Notes under the pieces: generated by a model
What the model was told of the DNA's origin: nothing
The model's database searches: none
Seen by the model: the letters and a program-made list of their open reading frames with translations, nothing else
Shown here: piece after piece, positions 41,382-54,233 of the stretch
How positions within the stretch are numbered: position 1 is the stretch's first letter
How the letters are laid out: every line of letters starts with the position of its first letter
Program-made: the position numbers and the translations under genes
Origin: Microbacterium hydrocarbonoxydans
GTDB lineage: Bacteria; Actinomycetota; Actinomycetes; Actinomycetales; Microbacteriaceae
Assembly (NCBI RefSeq): GCF_000956475.1
Contig: NZ_JYJB01000008.1
Coordinates: forward strand, 62,001-126,000
Direction of reading: 5' to 3'
Length of the DNA: 64,000 bases

Positions 41382-42746
41382 ATGGCGACCACTCCCACGA
41401 CCCTGTTCATCCTCGGCGCCTCGGGCGACCTGACGTCCCGGCTGCTGCTCCCCTCTCTCGCCGCCCTGCTCGCGAGGCAGCCGCAGTGGCGGGTGGTCCT
41501 TCGCGGATCGGGCACGGAGGAGCGCGACCCGGAGGCGTGGAAGAAGCTCGTGGGCGTCGCCTTCGCCGACTACCCCGGCGCGATCGACCGGGTCACGATC
41601 GGCGATTACACCTCTGCGGACGTCACAGACCGCGACGCCGTGGCGGCGCTCATCGAGACCCTCGAGCCCGGCACCGTGCTGTACTTCGCGCTCCCGCCCG
41701 CCGTGACGCGCGCCGCGATCGCCGCCATGCAGGGCATGACTCTTCCCGAGGGCACCGTGCTCGCGATGGAGAAGCCGTTCGGCGACGACGAGAAGACCGC
41801 GCGTGAACTCAACGACATGCTCACGGCTCTCGTACCAGAGCGTCAGATCTTCCGCGTCGACCACTTCCTCGGCCGTTCCATGCTCCTCAACCTCATGGGC
41901 GTGCGGCTGGCCAACCGCATCCTGGAGCCGGTGTGGTCGGCGGAGCACGTCGAGTCGGTGCTGATCCGGTTCGACGAGAGCATCGCCCTCGAGGGCCGGG
42001 CCCGCTACTACGACAAGGCCGGCGCGATGATCGACATGATCCAGAGCCACCTCCTGCAGGTGCTCGCCCTGGTCGCGATGGACCCGCCCGCGAGCATCGA
42101 CGAGCGCGATCTGCGCGACGCCAAGGCAGCTGTGCTGCGGGCGACGCACGTACTCGGCGACGACCCGGCTCAGTCCTCTCGTCGAGCACGGTACACAGCA
42201 GGCCGGATCGACGATCGCGAGCTCCCTTCGTACGTCGACGAAGAGGGGGTGGATGCATCTCGCAACACCGAGACGCTCGCCGAGGTCGTCTTCGAGGTGG
42301 CCAACGACCGGTGGGCCGGTGTGCCGTTCACGCTGCGCTCGGGCAAGGCGCTGGCTGCGAAGAAGTCGGAGGTGGTGCTGACGTTCCGTCAGGTGAGGCA
42401 CGTGCCGAAGGGCCTGGCCGGTTCGCCGGTCGACGGCGGGCGGCTGACGTTCTCGCTCGGCCCCGATGAGATGCGGTTGCGACTGCACGTCACGGGCGGC
42501 GATGACCCGTTCGCGCTCCGCGACGAGGAGCTGTGCGCCGATCTCGGCGAAGGGCAGCGCCGGTCGTACGAAGAGGTCATCGACGAGCTGCTGGACGGGG
42601 AGGTCGCGCTCTCGGTGCGCGCCGACGAAGCAGAGGAGTGCTGGCGCATCCTCCAGCCCGTCAGGGACGCCTGGGCGTCGGGTGCCGTTCCCCTCGAGGA
42701 GTATCCGGCAGGTTCCACGGGCCCCGAGGAGTGGGCGACCAGCTGA
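41382..42746 (+). CDS. zwf: Glucose-6-phosphate 1-dehydrogenase
   Basis: A 454-residue enzyme, first step of the oxidative pentose phosphate pathway. The nucleotide-binding motif is LFILGASGDLTSRLLLPSL, the EKP motif is MEKPFGDDEKTA, and the catalytic motif reads RVDHFLGRSMLLNLMGVR (consensus RIDHYLGKE). The Lys of YLGKE is replaced by Arg-Ser here, so substrate binding may differ. The C-terminal half has PFTLRSGKAL. It is not in the usual tkt-tal-zwf-opcA cluster and may be a second, stand-alone zwf. A leaderless promoter sets the start. Confidence 0.9.
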   Translation: MATTPTTLFILGASGDLTSRLLLPSLAALLARQPQWRVVLRGSGTEERDPEAWKKLVGVAFADYPGAIDRVTIGDYTSADVTDRDAVAALIETLEPGTVLYFALPPAVTRAAIAAMQGMTLPEGTVLAMEKPFGDDEKTARELNDMLTALVPERQIFRVDHFLGRSMLLNLMGVRLANRILEPVWSAEHVESVLIRFDESIALEGRARYYDKAGAMIDMIQSHLLQVLALVAMDPPASIDERDLRDAKAAVLRATHVLGDDPAQSSRRARYTAGRIDDRELPSYVDEEGVDASRNTETLAEVVFEVANDRWAGVPFTLRSGKALAAKKSEVVLTFRQVRHVPKGLAGSPVDGGRLTFSLGPDEMRLRLHVTGGDDPFALRDEELCADLGEGQRRSYEEVIDELLDGEVALSVRADEAEECWRILQPVRDAWASGAVPLEEYPAGSTGPEEWATS

Positions 42747-42823
42747 GAGCCTCGTGCACGGGTCCCGCATGAGGGATCACCACAGCGATTCCGGCCGCCT
42801 CACCACCCGAGGGCTTTGCTTCG

Positions 42824-42829
42824 TACTGT
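42824..42829 (+). promoter_or_regulatory. -10 element, leaderless promoter of the membrane protein gene
   Basis: TACTGT followed by 7 nt (cttccgg) and a GTG at 42837. Confidence 0.45.
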
Positions 42830-42836
42830 CTTCCGG

Positions 42837-43925
42837 GTGAAGAAGAACGCTCATGATTCTCGACATCCCTCTGCTCCCGGACTCGTCTCCATCTGGATCC
42901 TCTGGCCCGTCCTGACGCTGCTTTTCGGCAGCATCCCGTTCGTGGTGGTGCTGGTCCTGAGCACAGGTGCCCGCCCGCTCATCGCGGACTACTGGGCGGC
43001 GATCTCATCGATCGGGGAATGGCTCGCCCCGGCCTTCGCGAATGGATTCAGTGCACTGCAGACCGTCGGCATGCTGTTGGTCGCGGCCGCGGCCTTCACC
43101 GGGCTCGCCGGAGACTGGCAGTCCGTGCCACTCCGTGCGCGGCGGCTGATCCGTCCGCTTTCCACGGTGTGCCTCGTCACGATCGCCGCCATAGGAGTGT
43201 TCGCAGGGCCCGTCATCATCCACGCCCCGGAATCGGCGTCCAGCATGATCCTGCTCTGGATGTGCAGCTGGGCGGTCATGTTGTTCGCCCTCGGCGTCTC
43301 GGAGATAGCGCCCCTGCGGCGTCAGATGATCCTCGCCCGCGCCCGGCATGTTCGCGCCCTGCGGCTGCTCGGCACTGACGCCCTCACGGGCACCCCGAAG
43401 ACATCGTCATTCGTGATCGCCCTCGTGACCGTCTTCGGCATCTCGATCGCCACCACGTATGCGACGAGCGGGATCGTCGCACTCGTCATCGGGCACCTCT
43501 GGCCGTTGAATCCGGTGATGCTGCTGCTCGCCTATGCCACCTTCGTCGGGCACGTCGGATGGACGATGCGCGCCGACAGGACTCAGAGCACCGCGCTTCG
43601 CCGGGTCGGGACGTTCATCATCCTTCTCGGCGGCGTAATCGGTGTCTTCTTCGGCGCCGCCCTGATGGCCGTCCCGCCGGCGGGGATCGCCTTCATAGCG
43701 TTGAGCGTGTCGTGGACCTTCGTCCTGTTGCGGCCGGGCACCCTCACGCGGCTCTGGCCCTATCGCGTCATCTCGGCCACCATAACGAGCCGCGCGCTGA
43801 CGGCGCTCGACGAGCAGACGATCCGTATCCGGAAGGCATGGGAACGGGAGCATCGGCTCAGCGTCGCCGCTGTTCCACGTCGCGGGCTGAGAGAGATGAT
43901 CCTCTCCTGGCTGGCATCGCGGTGA
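42837..43925 (+). CDS. Multi-pass membrane protein of unknown function
   Basis: A 362-residue protein with about nine hydrophobic segments and no family I recognise. After a short basic N-terminus come helices such as LVSIWILWPVLTLLFGSIPFVVVLVLS and FVIALVTVFGISIATTYATSGIVALVIGHLW. A basic cytoplasmic tail (RIRKAWEREHRLSVAAVPRRGLREM) ends the chain. Charge bias suggests an in-facing C-terminus. The GTG at 42837 is chosen over a TTG at 42816 because of the leaderless -10. It is monocistronic with a textbook terminator. AT content is slightly higher than in neighbours. Confidence 0.78.
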   Translation: MKKNAHDSRHPSAPGLVSIWILWPVLTLLFGSIPFVVVLVLSTGARPLIADYWAAISSIGEWLAPAFANGFSALQTVGMLLVAAAAFTGLAGDWQSVPLRARRLIRPLSTVCLVTIAAIGVFAGPVIIHAPESASSMILLWMCSWAVMLFALGVSEIAPLRRQMILARARHVRALRLLGTDALTGTPKTSSFVIALVTVFGISIATTYATSGIVALVIGHLWPLNPVMLLLAYATFVGHVGWTMRADRTQSTALRRVGTFIILLGGVIGVFFGAALMAVPPAGIAFIALSVSWTFVLLRPGTLTRLWPYRVISATITSRALTALDEQTIRIRKAWEREHRLSVAAVPRRGLREMILSWLASR

Positions 43926-43944
43926 GAGGGGAACGCTGAGAAGA

Positions 43945-43976
43945 GGGACGGATGTCACAGCATCCGTCCCCCTTTT
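43945..43976 (+). terminator. Intrinsic terminator
   Basis: A 10-bp stem, GGGACGGATG (43945-43954) and CATCCGTCCC (43961-43970), has a 6-nt loop and is followed by CCTTTT. It lies 20 bp after the membrane protein stop and is the only hairpin in the window with a clear T-run. Confidence 0.8.
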
Positions 43977-43985
43977 CGGCGACCC

Positions 43986-46184
<2,199 letters not shown>

Positions 46185-46213
46185 TCGTCCTCCTGAGGAG
46201 ACTCCTTCTGCTG

Positions 46214-46229
46214 GATCCCTTCAGGGATC
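46214..46229 (-). promoter_or_regulatory. Small palindrome in the clpB leader
   Basis: GATCCCT-tc-AGGGATC lies between the HAIR element and the clpB start. It could be a small leader hairpin; function is unknown. Confidence 0.35.
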
Positions 46230-46256
46230 AAAGTTGAGTGGTGATGACTCAACTTT
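46230..46256. promoter_or_regulatory. HAIR element (HspR-type operator) upstream of clpB
   Basis: AAAGTTGAGT and ACTCAACTTT, 10-bp arms with a 7-nt spacer. This matches the HspR-associated inverted repeat (CTTGAGT-N7-ACTCAAG) in all but the outermost core base of each arm. In actinobacteria HspR represses dnaK and clpB through it. No hspR gene is in the window. Confidence 0.85.
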
Positions 46257-46302
46257 ACTCCTCACCCCTCTCCTCCGTCAACGCCGACTCTCCCGCCCCG
46301 AA

Positions 46303-46386
46303 CGCCGAGACCCCCACCTGTCGCCGAGACCCCCACCTGTTCGCGTGAACAGCCGGGGGTCTCGGCGATAAGAGGGGGTCTCGACG
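46303..46386. repeat. Nested-dyad repeat, locus D (GCCGAGACCCCC subfamily)
   Basis: The inner stem TCGCCGAGACCCCC (46321-46334) pairs perfectly with 46355-46368 and continues inward as CTGTTC-gcgt-GAACAG (46337-46352). The outer stem CGCCGAGACCCCC (46303-46315) pairs with 46374-46386 with one mismatch. It lies 8 bp from the allB stop and upstream of clpB, so it could end the allB transcript. Confidence 0.85.
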
Positions 46387-46394
46387 TGCAGAGA

Positions 46395-47786
46395 TCACTC
46401 CGCGTCGGTCATGCCCCGGCGCAGCAGACGGCCTCGCGGAGTCTCGAAGTCGACGACCTCGCCATGCAGGTACGTCTTGCGCACGCGACCGGCCAGCGCC
46501 TTGCCGTGATACGGCGTGAGGTGGTTCTTGTGGTACAGCTTGTCCACGTCGACCACGTAGGCGTCATCGGCCGCGAACACCGAGAAATCGGCGTCGTAGC
46601 CCGGGGCGATACGCCCCTTCCCGGTGAGTCCCGCGAACTGCGCCGGGCGCTCGCTCATCCACGACACGACCGTCTCGAGCGACAGTCCGCGCTGGCGCGC
46701 CTCGGTCCAGATCAGCGACAGGCCGAGCTGCAGCGAGGCGACACCGCCCCAGGCAACGGCGAAGTCGCCGTTCTCGAGGTCCTTGAGGTCGAGGGTCGAG
46801 GGCGAGTGGTCCGAGACGATGAAGTCGATCGTGCCGTCCTCCAGCCCCTGCCACAGCAGCTCGCGGTTGCCCGCCTCGCGGATCGGCGGGCAGCACTTGA
46901 ACTGGGTGGCGCCGTGCGGGATCTCCTCCGCGGTGAGCGTGAGGTAGTGCGGGCAGGTCTCGACCGTGATCTTCAGCCCGTCGTTCTTGGCGGTGCGGAG
47001 CATGGCCAGCGCGTCAGACGACGACAGGTGGAGGATGTGCGCGCGGCCGCCCGTCCAGCGGGCTCGTTCGATGACCTCGGCGATCGCCAGGTTCTCCGCT
47101 CCCCGCGGGCGCGAGGCGAGGAACTTGCCGTAGTCGTCGCCCTCGGGCTGAGGAGCGCGGTCGATCGCCCGGGAATCCTCGGCGTGCACGATCATGACCG
47201 AGTCGAAGTTCGACAGCTCGCGCATGTCCTTCTCGAGCTCGTCGGCGTCGAGGGGCGGGAACTCGTCGACACCAGAGTGCAGCAGGAAGCACTTGAACCC
47301 GAAGACGCCGGCGTCGTGCAGCGGGCGGAGGTCGGCCGTGTTGCCGGGCACGGCACCGCCCCAGAAGCCCACGTCGACGTGGGTCTGGCCCTTCGCCGCC
47401 TCGCGCTTGATGTTGAGCGCCTCGACGCTGACCGTCGGAGGGATGCTGTTCAGCGGCATGTCGAGGATGGTGGTGACGCCGCCGGCCGCAGCCGCCCTGG
47501 TGGCGGAGGCGAAGCCCTCCCACTCGGTGCGGCCGGGCTCGTTGACGTGCACGTGCGTGTCGACCAGGCCGGGAATGAGGGTCTCGTCGGCGCCCAGCTC
47601 GACGACCTCGACGCCGTTCAGGTTGTTGCCGAGGGGCTGCATCGCGACGATGACGCCGCCTCTGACGCCGACCTCGCGGGGCTGGATGCCGGCCGAGGTG
47701 AGCACGCGCTCTCCGCGGATCACGAGGTCGTAGTGCTCCCCCGTCGGGTCGAGCGACGTGCTCTGCGATTCTTCAGCCTGCGACAT
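46395..47786 (-). CDS. allB: Allantoinase
   Basis: A 463-residue cyclic amidohydrolase that opens allantoin to allantoate. Metal-site blocks are LVDTHVHVNEPGRTEWEGF, the carboxylated-lysine motif FGFKCFLLHSGV, VMIVHAEDS, AHILHLSSSDAL and FIVSDHSPS, which match allantoinase more closely than dihydroorotase or hydantoinase. SD AAGGGA stands 8 nt before the ATG. It is the last gene of the run hyi, reductase, gcl, glycerate kinase, allB, separated from the kinase by 68 bp. Nested-dyad locus D follows. The next step enzyme (allantoate amidohydrolase or allantoicase) is not in the window. Confidence 0.94.
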   Translation of the reverse strand: MSQAEESQSTSLDPTGEHYDLVIRGERVLTSAGIQPREVGVRGGVIVAMQPLGNNLNGVEVVELGADETLIPGLVDTHVHVNEPGRTEWEGFASATRAAAAGGVTTILDMPLNSIPPTVSVEALNIKREAAKGQTHVDVGFWGGAVPGNTADLRPLHDAGVFGFKCFLLHSGVDEFPPLDADELEKDMRELSNFDSVMIVHAEDSRAIDRAPQPEGDDYGKFLASRPRGAENLAIAEVIERARWTGGRAHILHLSSSDALAMLRTAKNDGLKITVETCPHYLTLTAEEIPHGATQFKCCPPIREAGNRELLWQGLEDGTIDFIVSDHSPSTLDLKDLENGDFAVAWGGVASLQLGLSLIWTEARQRGLSLETVVSWMSERPAQFAGLTGKGRIAPGYDADFSVFAADDAYVVDVDKLYHKNHLTPYHGKALAGRVRKTYLHGEVVDFETPRGRLLRRGMTDAE

Positions 47787-47854
47787 GTCGCGATTCCCTT
47801 CTCGCGGCCGCCGGCCGCATGTACTGATTCTGTCCCCTCGCTGTGGGACTCGGC

Positions 47855-48988
47855 TCAATTCGACGCGCGATCGAGCACGAGATCGAGCGCGAGCCGCCCG
47901 CCCAGGTCGACCAGCAGCGAGACGGCGTTCGCCATGCTCGCGGCAGGATCGGGCTCGATCTCGCTGAGCGCATAGACGCGGCGAAAGCCGGCGTCGGTCG
48001 CCTGCTCTTCGGTGATGGCCGAGCGCCCGCACACCGCGATGACCGGGATGCCGGCGGCTCGAGCGGCGGCGGCGACACCCATCGGAGTCTTGCCGCCGAG
48101 ACTCTGCTCGTCGAGGCTGCCCTCGCCCGTGATCACGAGGTCGGCGCCGGAGATGCGATCGGCGAGTCCCGTGAGCCGCTGGATCACATCGATGCCGGGT
48201 TCGCGTCGTGCGCCGAGCACCGCGAGAGCCGCATAGCCCACCCCGCCCGCCGCACCGGCGCCGGGAGCGGTCGCCGACGGCCGCACGCCCGGCTGCTTCT
48301 CGAGCAGCTCTGAGAATCGGCGGAGGCCCGCCTCGAGGGCGGCGACATCGTCGGCGCTCGCCCCCTTCTGCGGTGCGAACACCACAGCGGCCCCCCGGTC
48401 TCCCAGGAGCGGATTGTCGACGTCGCTCGCGAGCACGATCGTCGCGTCGGCGAGACGCGGATCGAGCCCCGACACGTCGACATCGGCCAGTTCGGCCAGC
48501 GCCGCACCTCCCGCGCGCACCGGCCGGCCGGCGGCACGCAGCGAGACGCCGAGCGCCTGCAGCATTCCCGCTCCTCCGTCGGTGCACGCGCTGCCGCCGA
48601 CGCCGAGCACGATCGTGGTGCATCCGCGGTCGAGCGCCGCCGAGATCAGGTCGCCGGTGCCGTGGCTGGTTGCGGTGAGCGCCGCCTTCTCGCCCCTCGG
48701 CAGCACATCCAGCCCGCTCGCCGCCGCCATCTCGATGATGGCCTCGGCGCCGCGCACCGCGAATCGCGCCTCCAGGGGTGCGCCGGTCGGACCCGCGACC
48801 CGCGCCGTGACCGCCTCGAATCCGCTCGCGATCGCGGCCTCGACGGTGCCCTCGCCGCCGTCGGCGACGGGTACCGTCTCGATCAGGGCATCCGGAATCA
48901 CCGAGCGGATGCCGTCGCCGAGCGAGGCCGCGACCTCGGCTCCGGTTGCGGAGCCTTTGAACTTGTCGGAGGCGATCACGACGCGCAT
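47855..48988 (-). CDS. Glycerate kinase
   Basis: A 377-residue GarK/GlxK-family kinase that phosphorylates D-glycerate made by tartronate semialdehyde reductase. Family blocks are VVIASDKFKGSATGAEVAASL, PVADGGEGTVEA, LGVGGSACTDGGAGMLQALG and GADLVITGEGSLDEQSLGGKTPMGVA. It starts 7 bp after the gcl stop. Members give 2-phosphoglycerate, which enters glycolysis. It completes the glycerate route from glyoxylate in this cluster. Confidence 0.95.
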   Translation of the reverse strand: MRVVIASDKFKGSATGAEVAASLGDGIRSVIPDALIETVPVADGGEGTVEAAIASGFEAVTARVAGPTGAPLEARFAVRGAEAIIEMAAASGLDVLPRGEKAALTATSHGTGDLISAALDRGCTTIVLGVGGSACTDGGAGMLQALGVSLRAAGRPVRAGGAALAELADVDVSGLDPRLADATIVLASDVDNPLLGDRGAAVVFAPQKGASADDVAALEAGLRRFSELLEKQPGVRPSATAPGAGAAGGVGYAALAVLGARREPGIDVIQRLTGLADRISGADLVITGEGSLDEQSLGGKTPMGVAAAARAAGIPVIAVCGRSAITEEQATDAGFRRVYALSEIEPDPAASMANAVSLLVDLGGRLALDLVLDRASN

Positions 48989-48995
48989 GGCGTGC

Positions 48996-50779
<1,784 letters not shown>

Positions 50780-50783
<4 letters not shown>

Positions 50784-51664
50784 GAGATGTCCTTACCGGA
50801 GAGTTCGTTGGTGAGCTTGAAGAGCCCGGAGTGGTCGAGGCCGCCGTCGCCGCGGGCGACGAGGGCGTTCACGAGCTGTGCGACGGCCGCGCCCAGCGGG
50901 ACGGTGACCCCGACGGAGCGCGCAGCGGAGGTGACGATGCCCAGATCCTTGTTGTGGAGGGCGAGGCGGAAACCGGGGTCGAAGTTGCGGTCGAGCATCT
51001 TCTGCCCCTTCTGGTCGAGGACCTTGGAGCCGGCCAGCCCGCCGCCGAGGACCTTGAGTGCGGCATCCGTGTCGACGCCGAACGCCTCGAGGAAGACGAC
51101 GGCCTCGGCGAGCGCCTGGATGTTCACGGCCACGATGAGCTGATTGGCGGCCTTGACGGTCTGGCCGGCGCCGGCGGGGCCGACGTGCACGATGGTCTTG
51201 CCGATCGCGTTCAGCACAGGCTCGGCCGCGGCGAAGTGCTCGGGCGAGCCGCCCACCATGATCGAGAGGGCGGCGTCGATGGCGCCCTGCTCTCCGCCCG
51301 AGACGGGTGCGTCGACCGCGCCGAAGCCTGCGGCGACCGCCTCCTCTGCGAGGGTCTTGGCGACGTCAGGCCGGATCGAGGAGTTGTCGATCCAGAGGGC
51401 TCCGGCCTTGGCGTTGGCGAACACGCCGTCCTCGCCGCGCACGACGCCCTCGACGTCGGGAGAGTCCGGGACCATCGTGATGATGACATCCGCGTCCTTG
51501 ACGGCATCCGCAATGCTGGTGGCGCCCTTGCCGCCTGCCTCGACGAGCTTGTCGATCGGCTCCTGGCTGCGGTTGAAGCCGGTCACGTCGTATCCGGCCT
51601 TGACGAGGTTGGTGGCCATGGGCAGGCCCATGATGCCGAGACCGATGATGGCGATGCTGGTCAT
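50780..51664 (-). CDS. glxR: Tartronate semialdehyde reductase (2-hydroxy-3-oxopropionate reductase)
   Basis: A 294-residue beta-hydroxyacid dehydrogenase. The Rossmann motif is [30 protein letters not shown], the substrate motif is [22 protein letters not shown], and the catalytic Lys is in [23 protein letters not shown]. It reduces the Gcl product to D-glycerate with NAD(P)H. It follows hyi by 25 bp and overlaps gcl by 4 nt. The symbol is by function and context; garR is the equivalent name. Confidence 0.93.
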
Positions 51665-51689
51665 GTCTTCGCTCCTTCGCGGATCTGAG

Positions 51690-52493
51690 TCAGTTGCTGG
51701 TGTTCGCGGGCTGATTCAGCCAGGCGAACGGGTCGGCCTGCGTGGCCTTGTACTCGAGGCCGATGACGCCCTCGTAGCCGCCGGCCTGGGCGTCGGCGAT
51801 CCACTGCCCGAGGGGCAGCTCGCCGGTGCCCGGCTCGCCACGACCTGGCGCGTCGGCGATCTGGATGTGGCCGAACTCGGCCGCATGCTCGGCGATCACT
51901 GCGGCGACGTCGTCGCCGTTCACGGCCAGGTGGTAGAAGTCGGCGAGCAGCGTGACGTTGTCGACGCCGTGCTCGACCTTGACGCGGTCGATGATGGCGA
52001 GAGCATCCGCCGCCGTCTTCAGGGGATAGGCGTCCATGCCCGAAACCGGCTCGAGCAGCACGATGCCGCCGATCTTCGCGACCGCCGCTCCGGCGAGCGC
52101 GAGGTTCTGCACTGCGAGGTCGTCCTGCGCCTGCGGGTCGGCGCCCTCGATGCGGTTTCCGTACAGGGCGTTGAAGGCCTTGGTGCCGAGACGCTCGCCG
52201 ATCGAGACGACGACGTCGACGTTGGCGCGGAACTCGTCCTCGCGGCCGATCCAGGAGACGAGACCCCGGTCGCCGCCGGGCATGTCGCCCGCGAAGAAGT
52301 TGAGGCCGGTGAGCTGCACCCCTGCGTCGCGGATCGCGGCGACGAAGGCGTCGACCTCGTCCTGCGCGGGCGTCGCCTCGGCGAAGGGCCACCAGAACTC
52401 GACGGCGTCGAAGCCGGCGGCCTTGACCGCGGCGGGGCGCTCGAGGATCGGCAGCTCGGTCAGCAGGATCGAGGCGTTCACGGTGTAGCTCAT
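51690..52493 (-). CDS. hyi: Hydroxypyruvate isomerase
   Basis: A 267-residue xylose-isomerase-like TIM barrel of the Hyi/YgbM type. It opens YTVNASILLTELPILERPAAVKAAGFDAVEFWWPF, and the metal/catalytic glutamates lie in IVLLEPVSGMDAYPL and VIGLEYKA. It interconverts hydroxypyruvate and tartronate semialdehyde. It is the first gene of the glyoxylate operon, with a promoter TTGACA-18-TATTCT and an IclR-type operator between promoter and gene. Confidence 0.93.
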   Translation of the reverse strand: MSYTVNASILLTELPILERPAAVKAAGFDAVEFWWPFAEATPAQDEVDAFVAAIRDAGVQLTGLNFFAGDMPGGDRGLVSWIGREDEFRANVDVVVSIGERLGTKAFNALYGNRIEGADPQAQDDLAVQNLALAGAAVAKIGGIVLLEPVSGMDAYPLKTAADALAIIDRVKVEHGVDNVTLLADFYHLAVNGDDVAAVIAEHAAEFGHIQIADAPGRGEPGTGELPLGQWIADAQAGGYEGVIGLEYKATQADPFAWLNQPANTSN

Positions 52494-52505
52494 GAGATCA
52501 TCCTT

Positions 52506-52522
52506 GATTTCGAATCGTGGAA
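52506..52522 (-). promoter_or_regulatory. IclR-type operator, hyi-gcl operon
   Basis: Read on the minus strand TTCCACGATTCGAAATC. It shares 14 of 17 positions with the glcG-glcB site and lies downstream of the hyi promoter, 13 bp before the start codon. Confidence 0.6.
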
Positions 52523-52542
52523 GAAGAATTCCTTGTAATGAA

Positions 52543-52572
52543 AGAATAGATCGAATCGACGGATGCTGTCAA
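52543..52572 (-). promoter_or_regulatory. Promoter of the hyi-gcl operon
   Basis: On the minus strand TTGACA (52572-52567), an 18-nt spacer and TATTCT (52548-52543): near-consensus SigA-type promoter. Confidence 0.65.
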
Positions 52573-52604
52573 CAGATCATCCGGAACCTGATCCGGTGCG
52601 TGAA

Positions 52605-52620
52605 TTCCACGATACGGATG
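52605..52620 (+). promoter_or_regulatory. IclR-type operator upstream of the MFS gene
   Basis: TTCCACGATACGGATG, matching the sites at hyi and mae (core CCACGATwCG). It lies 12 bp upstream of the -35 of the MFS promoter. Confidence 0.5.
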
Positions 52621-52632
52621 TCGACTTCTCTA

Positions 52633-52662
52633 TTGCGGAATAGTTGCGCCCGGCGCTACTGT
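52633..52662 (+). promoter_or_regulatory. Promoter of the MFS gene
   Basis: TTGCGG (52633-52638), an 18-nt spacer and TACTGT (52657-52662). A CTATT-gcgg-AATAG dyad overlaps the -35. Confidence 0.5.
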
Positions 52663-52726
52663 ACTCGAACGCCCTCACCCGGAGAGGCGTCCAGACTCAA
52701 CTCGATGACGAGCAAGAGAGGTCTCC

Positions 52727-54130
52727 ATGTCTTCCGTCGACTCACCCCGTCCCGCAGGGCCGCCTTCCGGAGAGAAGGATCTGATACCCCGCACCGGACT
52801 GATCATCCCGAAGGCGAGGAAGATCGGCCGCGTCCGCTGGGCGATCGGCTTCCTGCTCTTCTTCGCGGTGCTGATCAACTACATCGACCGCAGCTCGATG
52901 TCGATCGCAGAGCACGACATGCGGATGGAGTTCGGGCTCACCGAGGGCCAGATCGGCATCATCCTCGGCAGCTTCGGCTGGTCGTACGCCCTCATGCAGA
53001 TCCCGATGGGCATGCTGCTGGACAAGATCGGCATCAAATGGGTCATGCGGGCCGCGACCGTCCTGTGGGCGATCTCCTGCTTCCTCACCGCCATGATCAG
53101 CGGCATGGGCCTGCTTCTCATCGCCCGGCTGATCTTGGGCCTGGCCGAGGCGCCGATCTTCCCCGGCGCCATGAAGACCACAAGTTACTGGTTCCCCCGG
53201 AGCGAGCGCGGAATGGCCACCGTGATCTTCGACAGCGGCCAGCGCCTGTCGAACGTGATCGGCTTCCCGCTCGTCGGCGCCGCAGTGGCCCTGTTCGGAT
53301 GGCGCGGGGCGTTCATCACGATCGGCGCGCTCAGCCTGATCTACTTCATCGTGTTCTTCGTCTTCTACCGCGACCCGAAGGAGATGAACCGCAAGGGCCG
53401 GCTGAGCGACGCCGAGCTGAGCCACATCCTCGACGGCGGCGCGCAGCACGAAGACGCCCCGACCACGAACCCGCTCGCCAATCTCGGCTACATTCTGCGC
53501 CAGCGCAAGGTGTGGGGCATGTCGCTCGGTCTCGGCTGCGCGGGCTACGTGCAGTGGATGCTGCTCACCTGGCTGCCCGGCTTCCTGCAGTCCCAGATGC
53601 ACATGGACGTCGCCAAGTCCGGCCTGTTTACGGCCGTCCCCTGGCTGTTCGCCGTGATCGTGCAGTACCTGCTCCCCGGGTACTTCCTGGACCGTCTGAT
53701 CCGCAACGGCAGGTCGAGCACCGCCGTCCGCCGGGTGTTCATCATCGGGGGCATGCTGCTGGCCACCACGATCGTCGGGACGGCATTCACGACCGACCTC
53801 GTCTGGTCGCTCATCTGGATCACGCTGGGGATCACCGGCATCACGATCACGTTCAGCGTGACGAACTCGCTGCCCGCCCTGATCGCCCCCGAGGGCTCGG
53901 TCGGCGCGACAGGCGCCGTCATGAACACGGTGAACAACCTCATCGGCACGACCGCTCCGATCGTCACCGGGTTCATCGTGCAGTTCACCGGCAGCTTCGC
54001 CTGGGCGTTCATCGTCGCCGGCATCATGCTCGTCATCGGCATCGTCTTCTACACGGTCGTGCTGGGGCGCATCGAGCAGATCCCGACGGTCGAGGAGCGC
54101 GCCGCAGCCAAGGCCGCCGCGCAGGTCTGA
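52727..54130 (+). CDS. MFS transporter, anion:cation symporter (ACS) type
   Basis: A 467-residue, 12-helix carrier. The first helix and loop, RWAIGFLLFFAVLINYIDRSSMSIAEHDM, are the NYxDR signature of the ACS family (glucarate, galactonate, phthalate and allantoate carriers). The loop 2-3 motif is MLLDKIGIKWVMRAATVLWA. It is divergent from the hyi-gcl operon with operator sites on both sides, so it most likely imports an allantoin-pathway acid such as allantoate, ureidoglycolate or glycerate. The choice among these is open. Confidence 0.88.
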   Translation: MSSVDSPRPAGPPSGEKDLIPRTGLIIPKARKIGRVRWAIGFLLFFAVLINYIDRSSMSIAEHDMRMEFGLTEGQIGIILGSFGWSYALMQIPMGMLLDKIGIKWVMRAATVLWAISCFLTAMISGMGLLLIARLILGLAEAPIFPGAMKTTSYWFPRSERGMATVIFDSGQRLSNVIGFPLVGAAVALFGWRGAFITIGALSLIYFIVFFVFYRDPKEMNRKGRLSDAELSHILDGGAQHEDAPTTNPLANLGYILRQRKVWGMSLGLGCAGYVQWMLLTWLPGFLQSQMHMDVAKSGLFTAVPWLFAVIVQYLLPGYFLDRLIRNGRSSTAVRRVFIIGGMLLATTIVGTAFTTDLVWSLIWITLGITGITITFSVTNSLPALIAPEGSVGATGAVMNTVNNLIGTTAPIVTGFIVQFTGSFAWAFIVAGIMLVIGIVFYTVVLGRIEQIPTVEERAAAKAAAQV

Positions 54131-54145
54131 TCCGTCGCCGCAGTC

Positions 54146-54178
54146 GAGGAGCGGGGTCCCTCGGGGGCCTCGCTCCTC
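54146..54178 (+). terminator. Hairpin after the MFS gene
   Basis: GAGGAGCGGGG (54146-54156) pairs with CCTCGCTCCTC (54168-54178) with one mismatch, 16 bp after the stop codon. No T-run. Confidence 0.5.
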
Positions 54179-54233
54179 TCGCGTGCGCGGCCCCGCAGCA
54201 TCCGTCATCCGCTCCGTCAGGCGGAGCGCCGGA

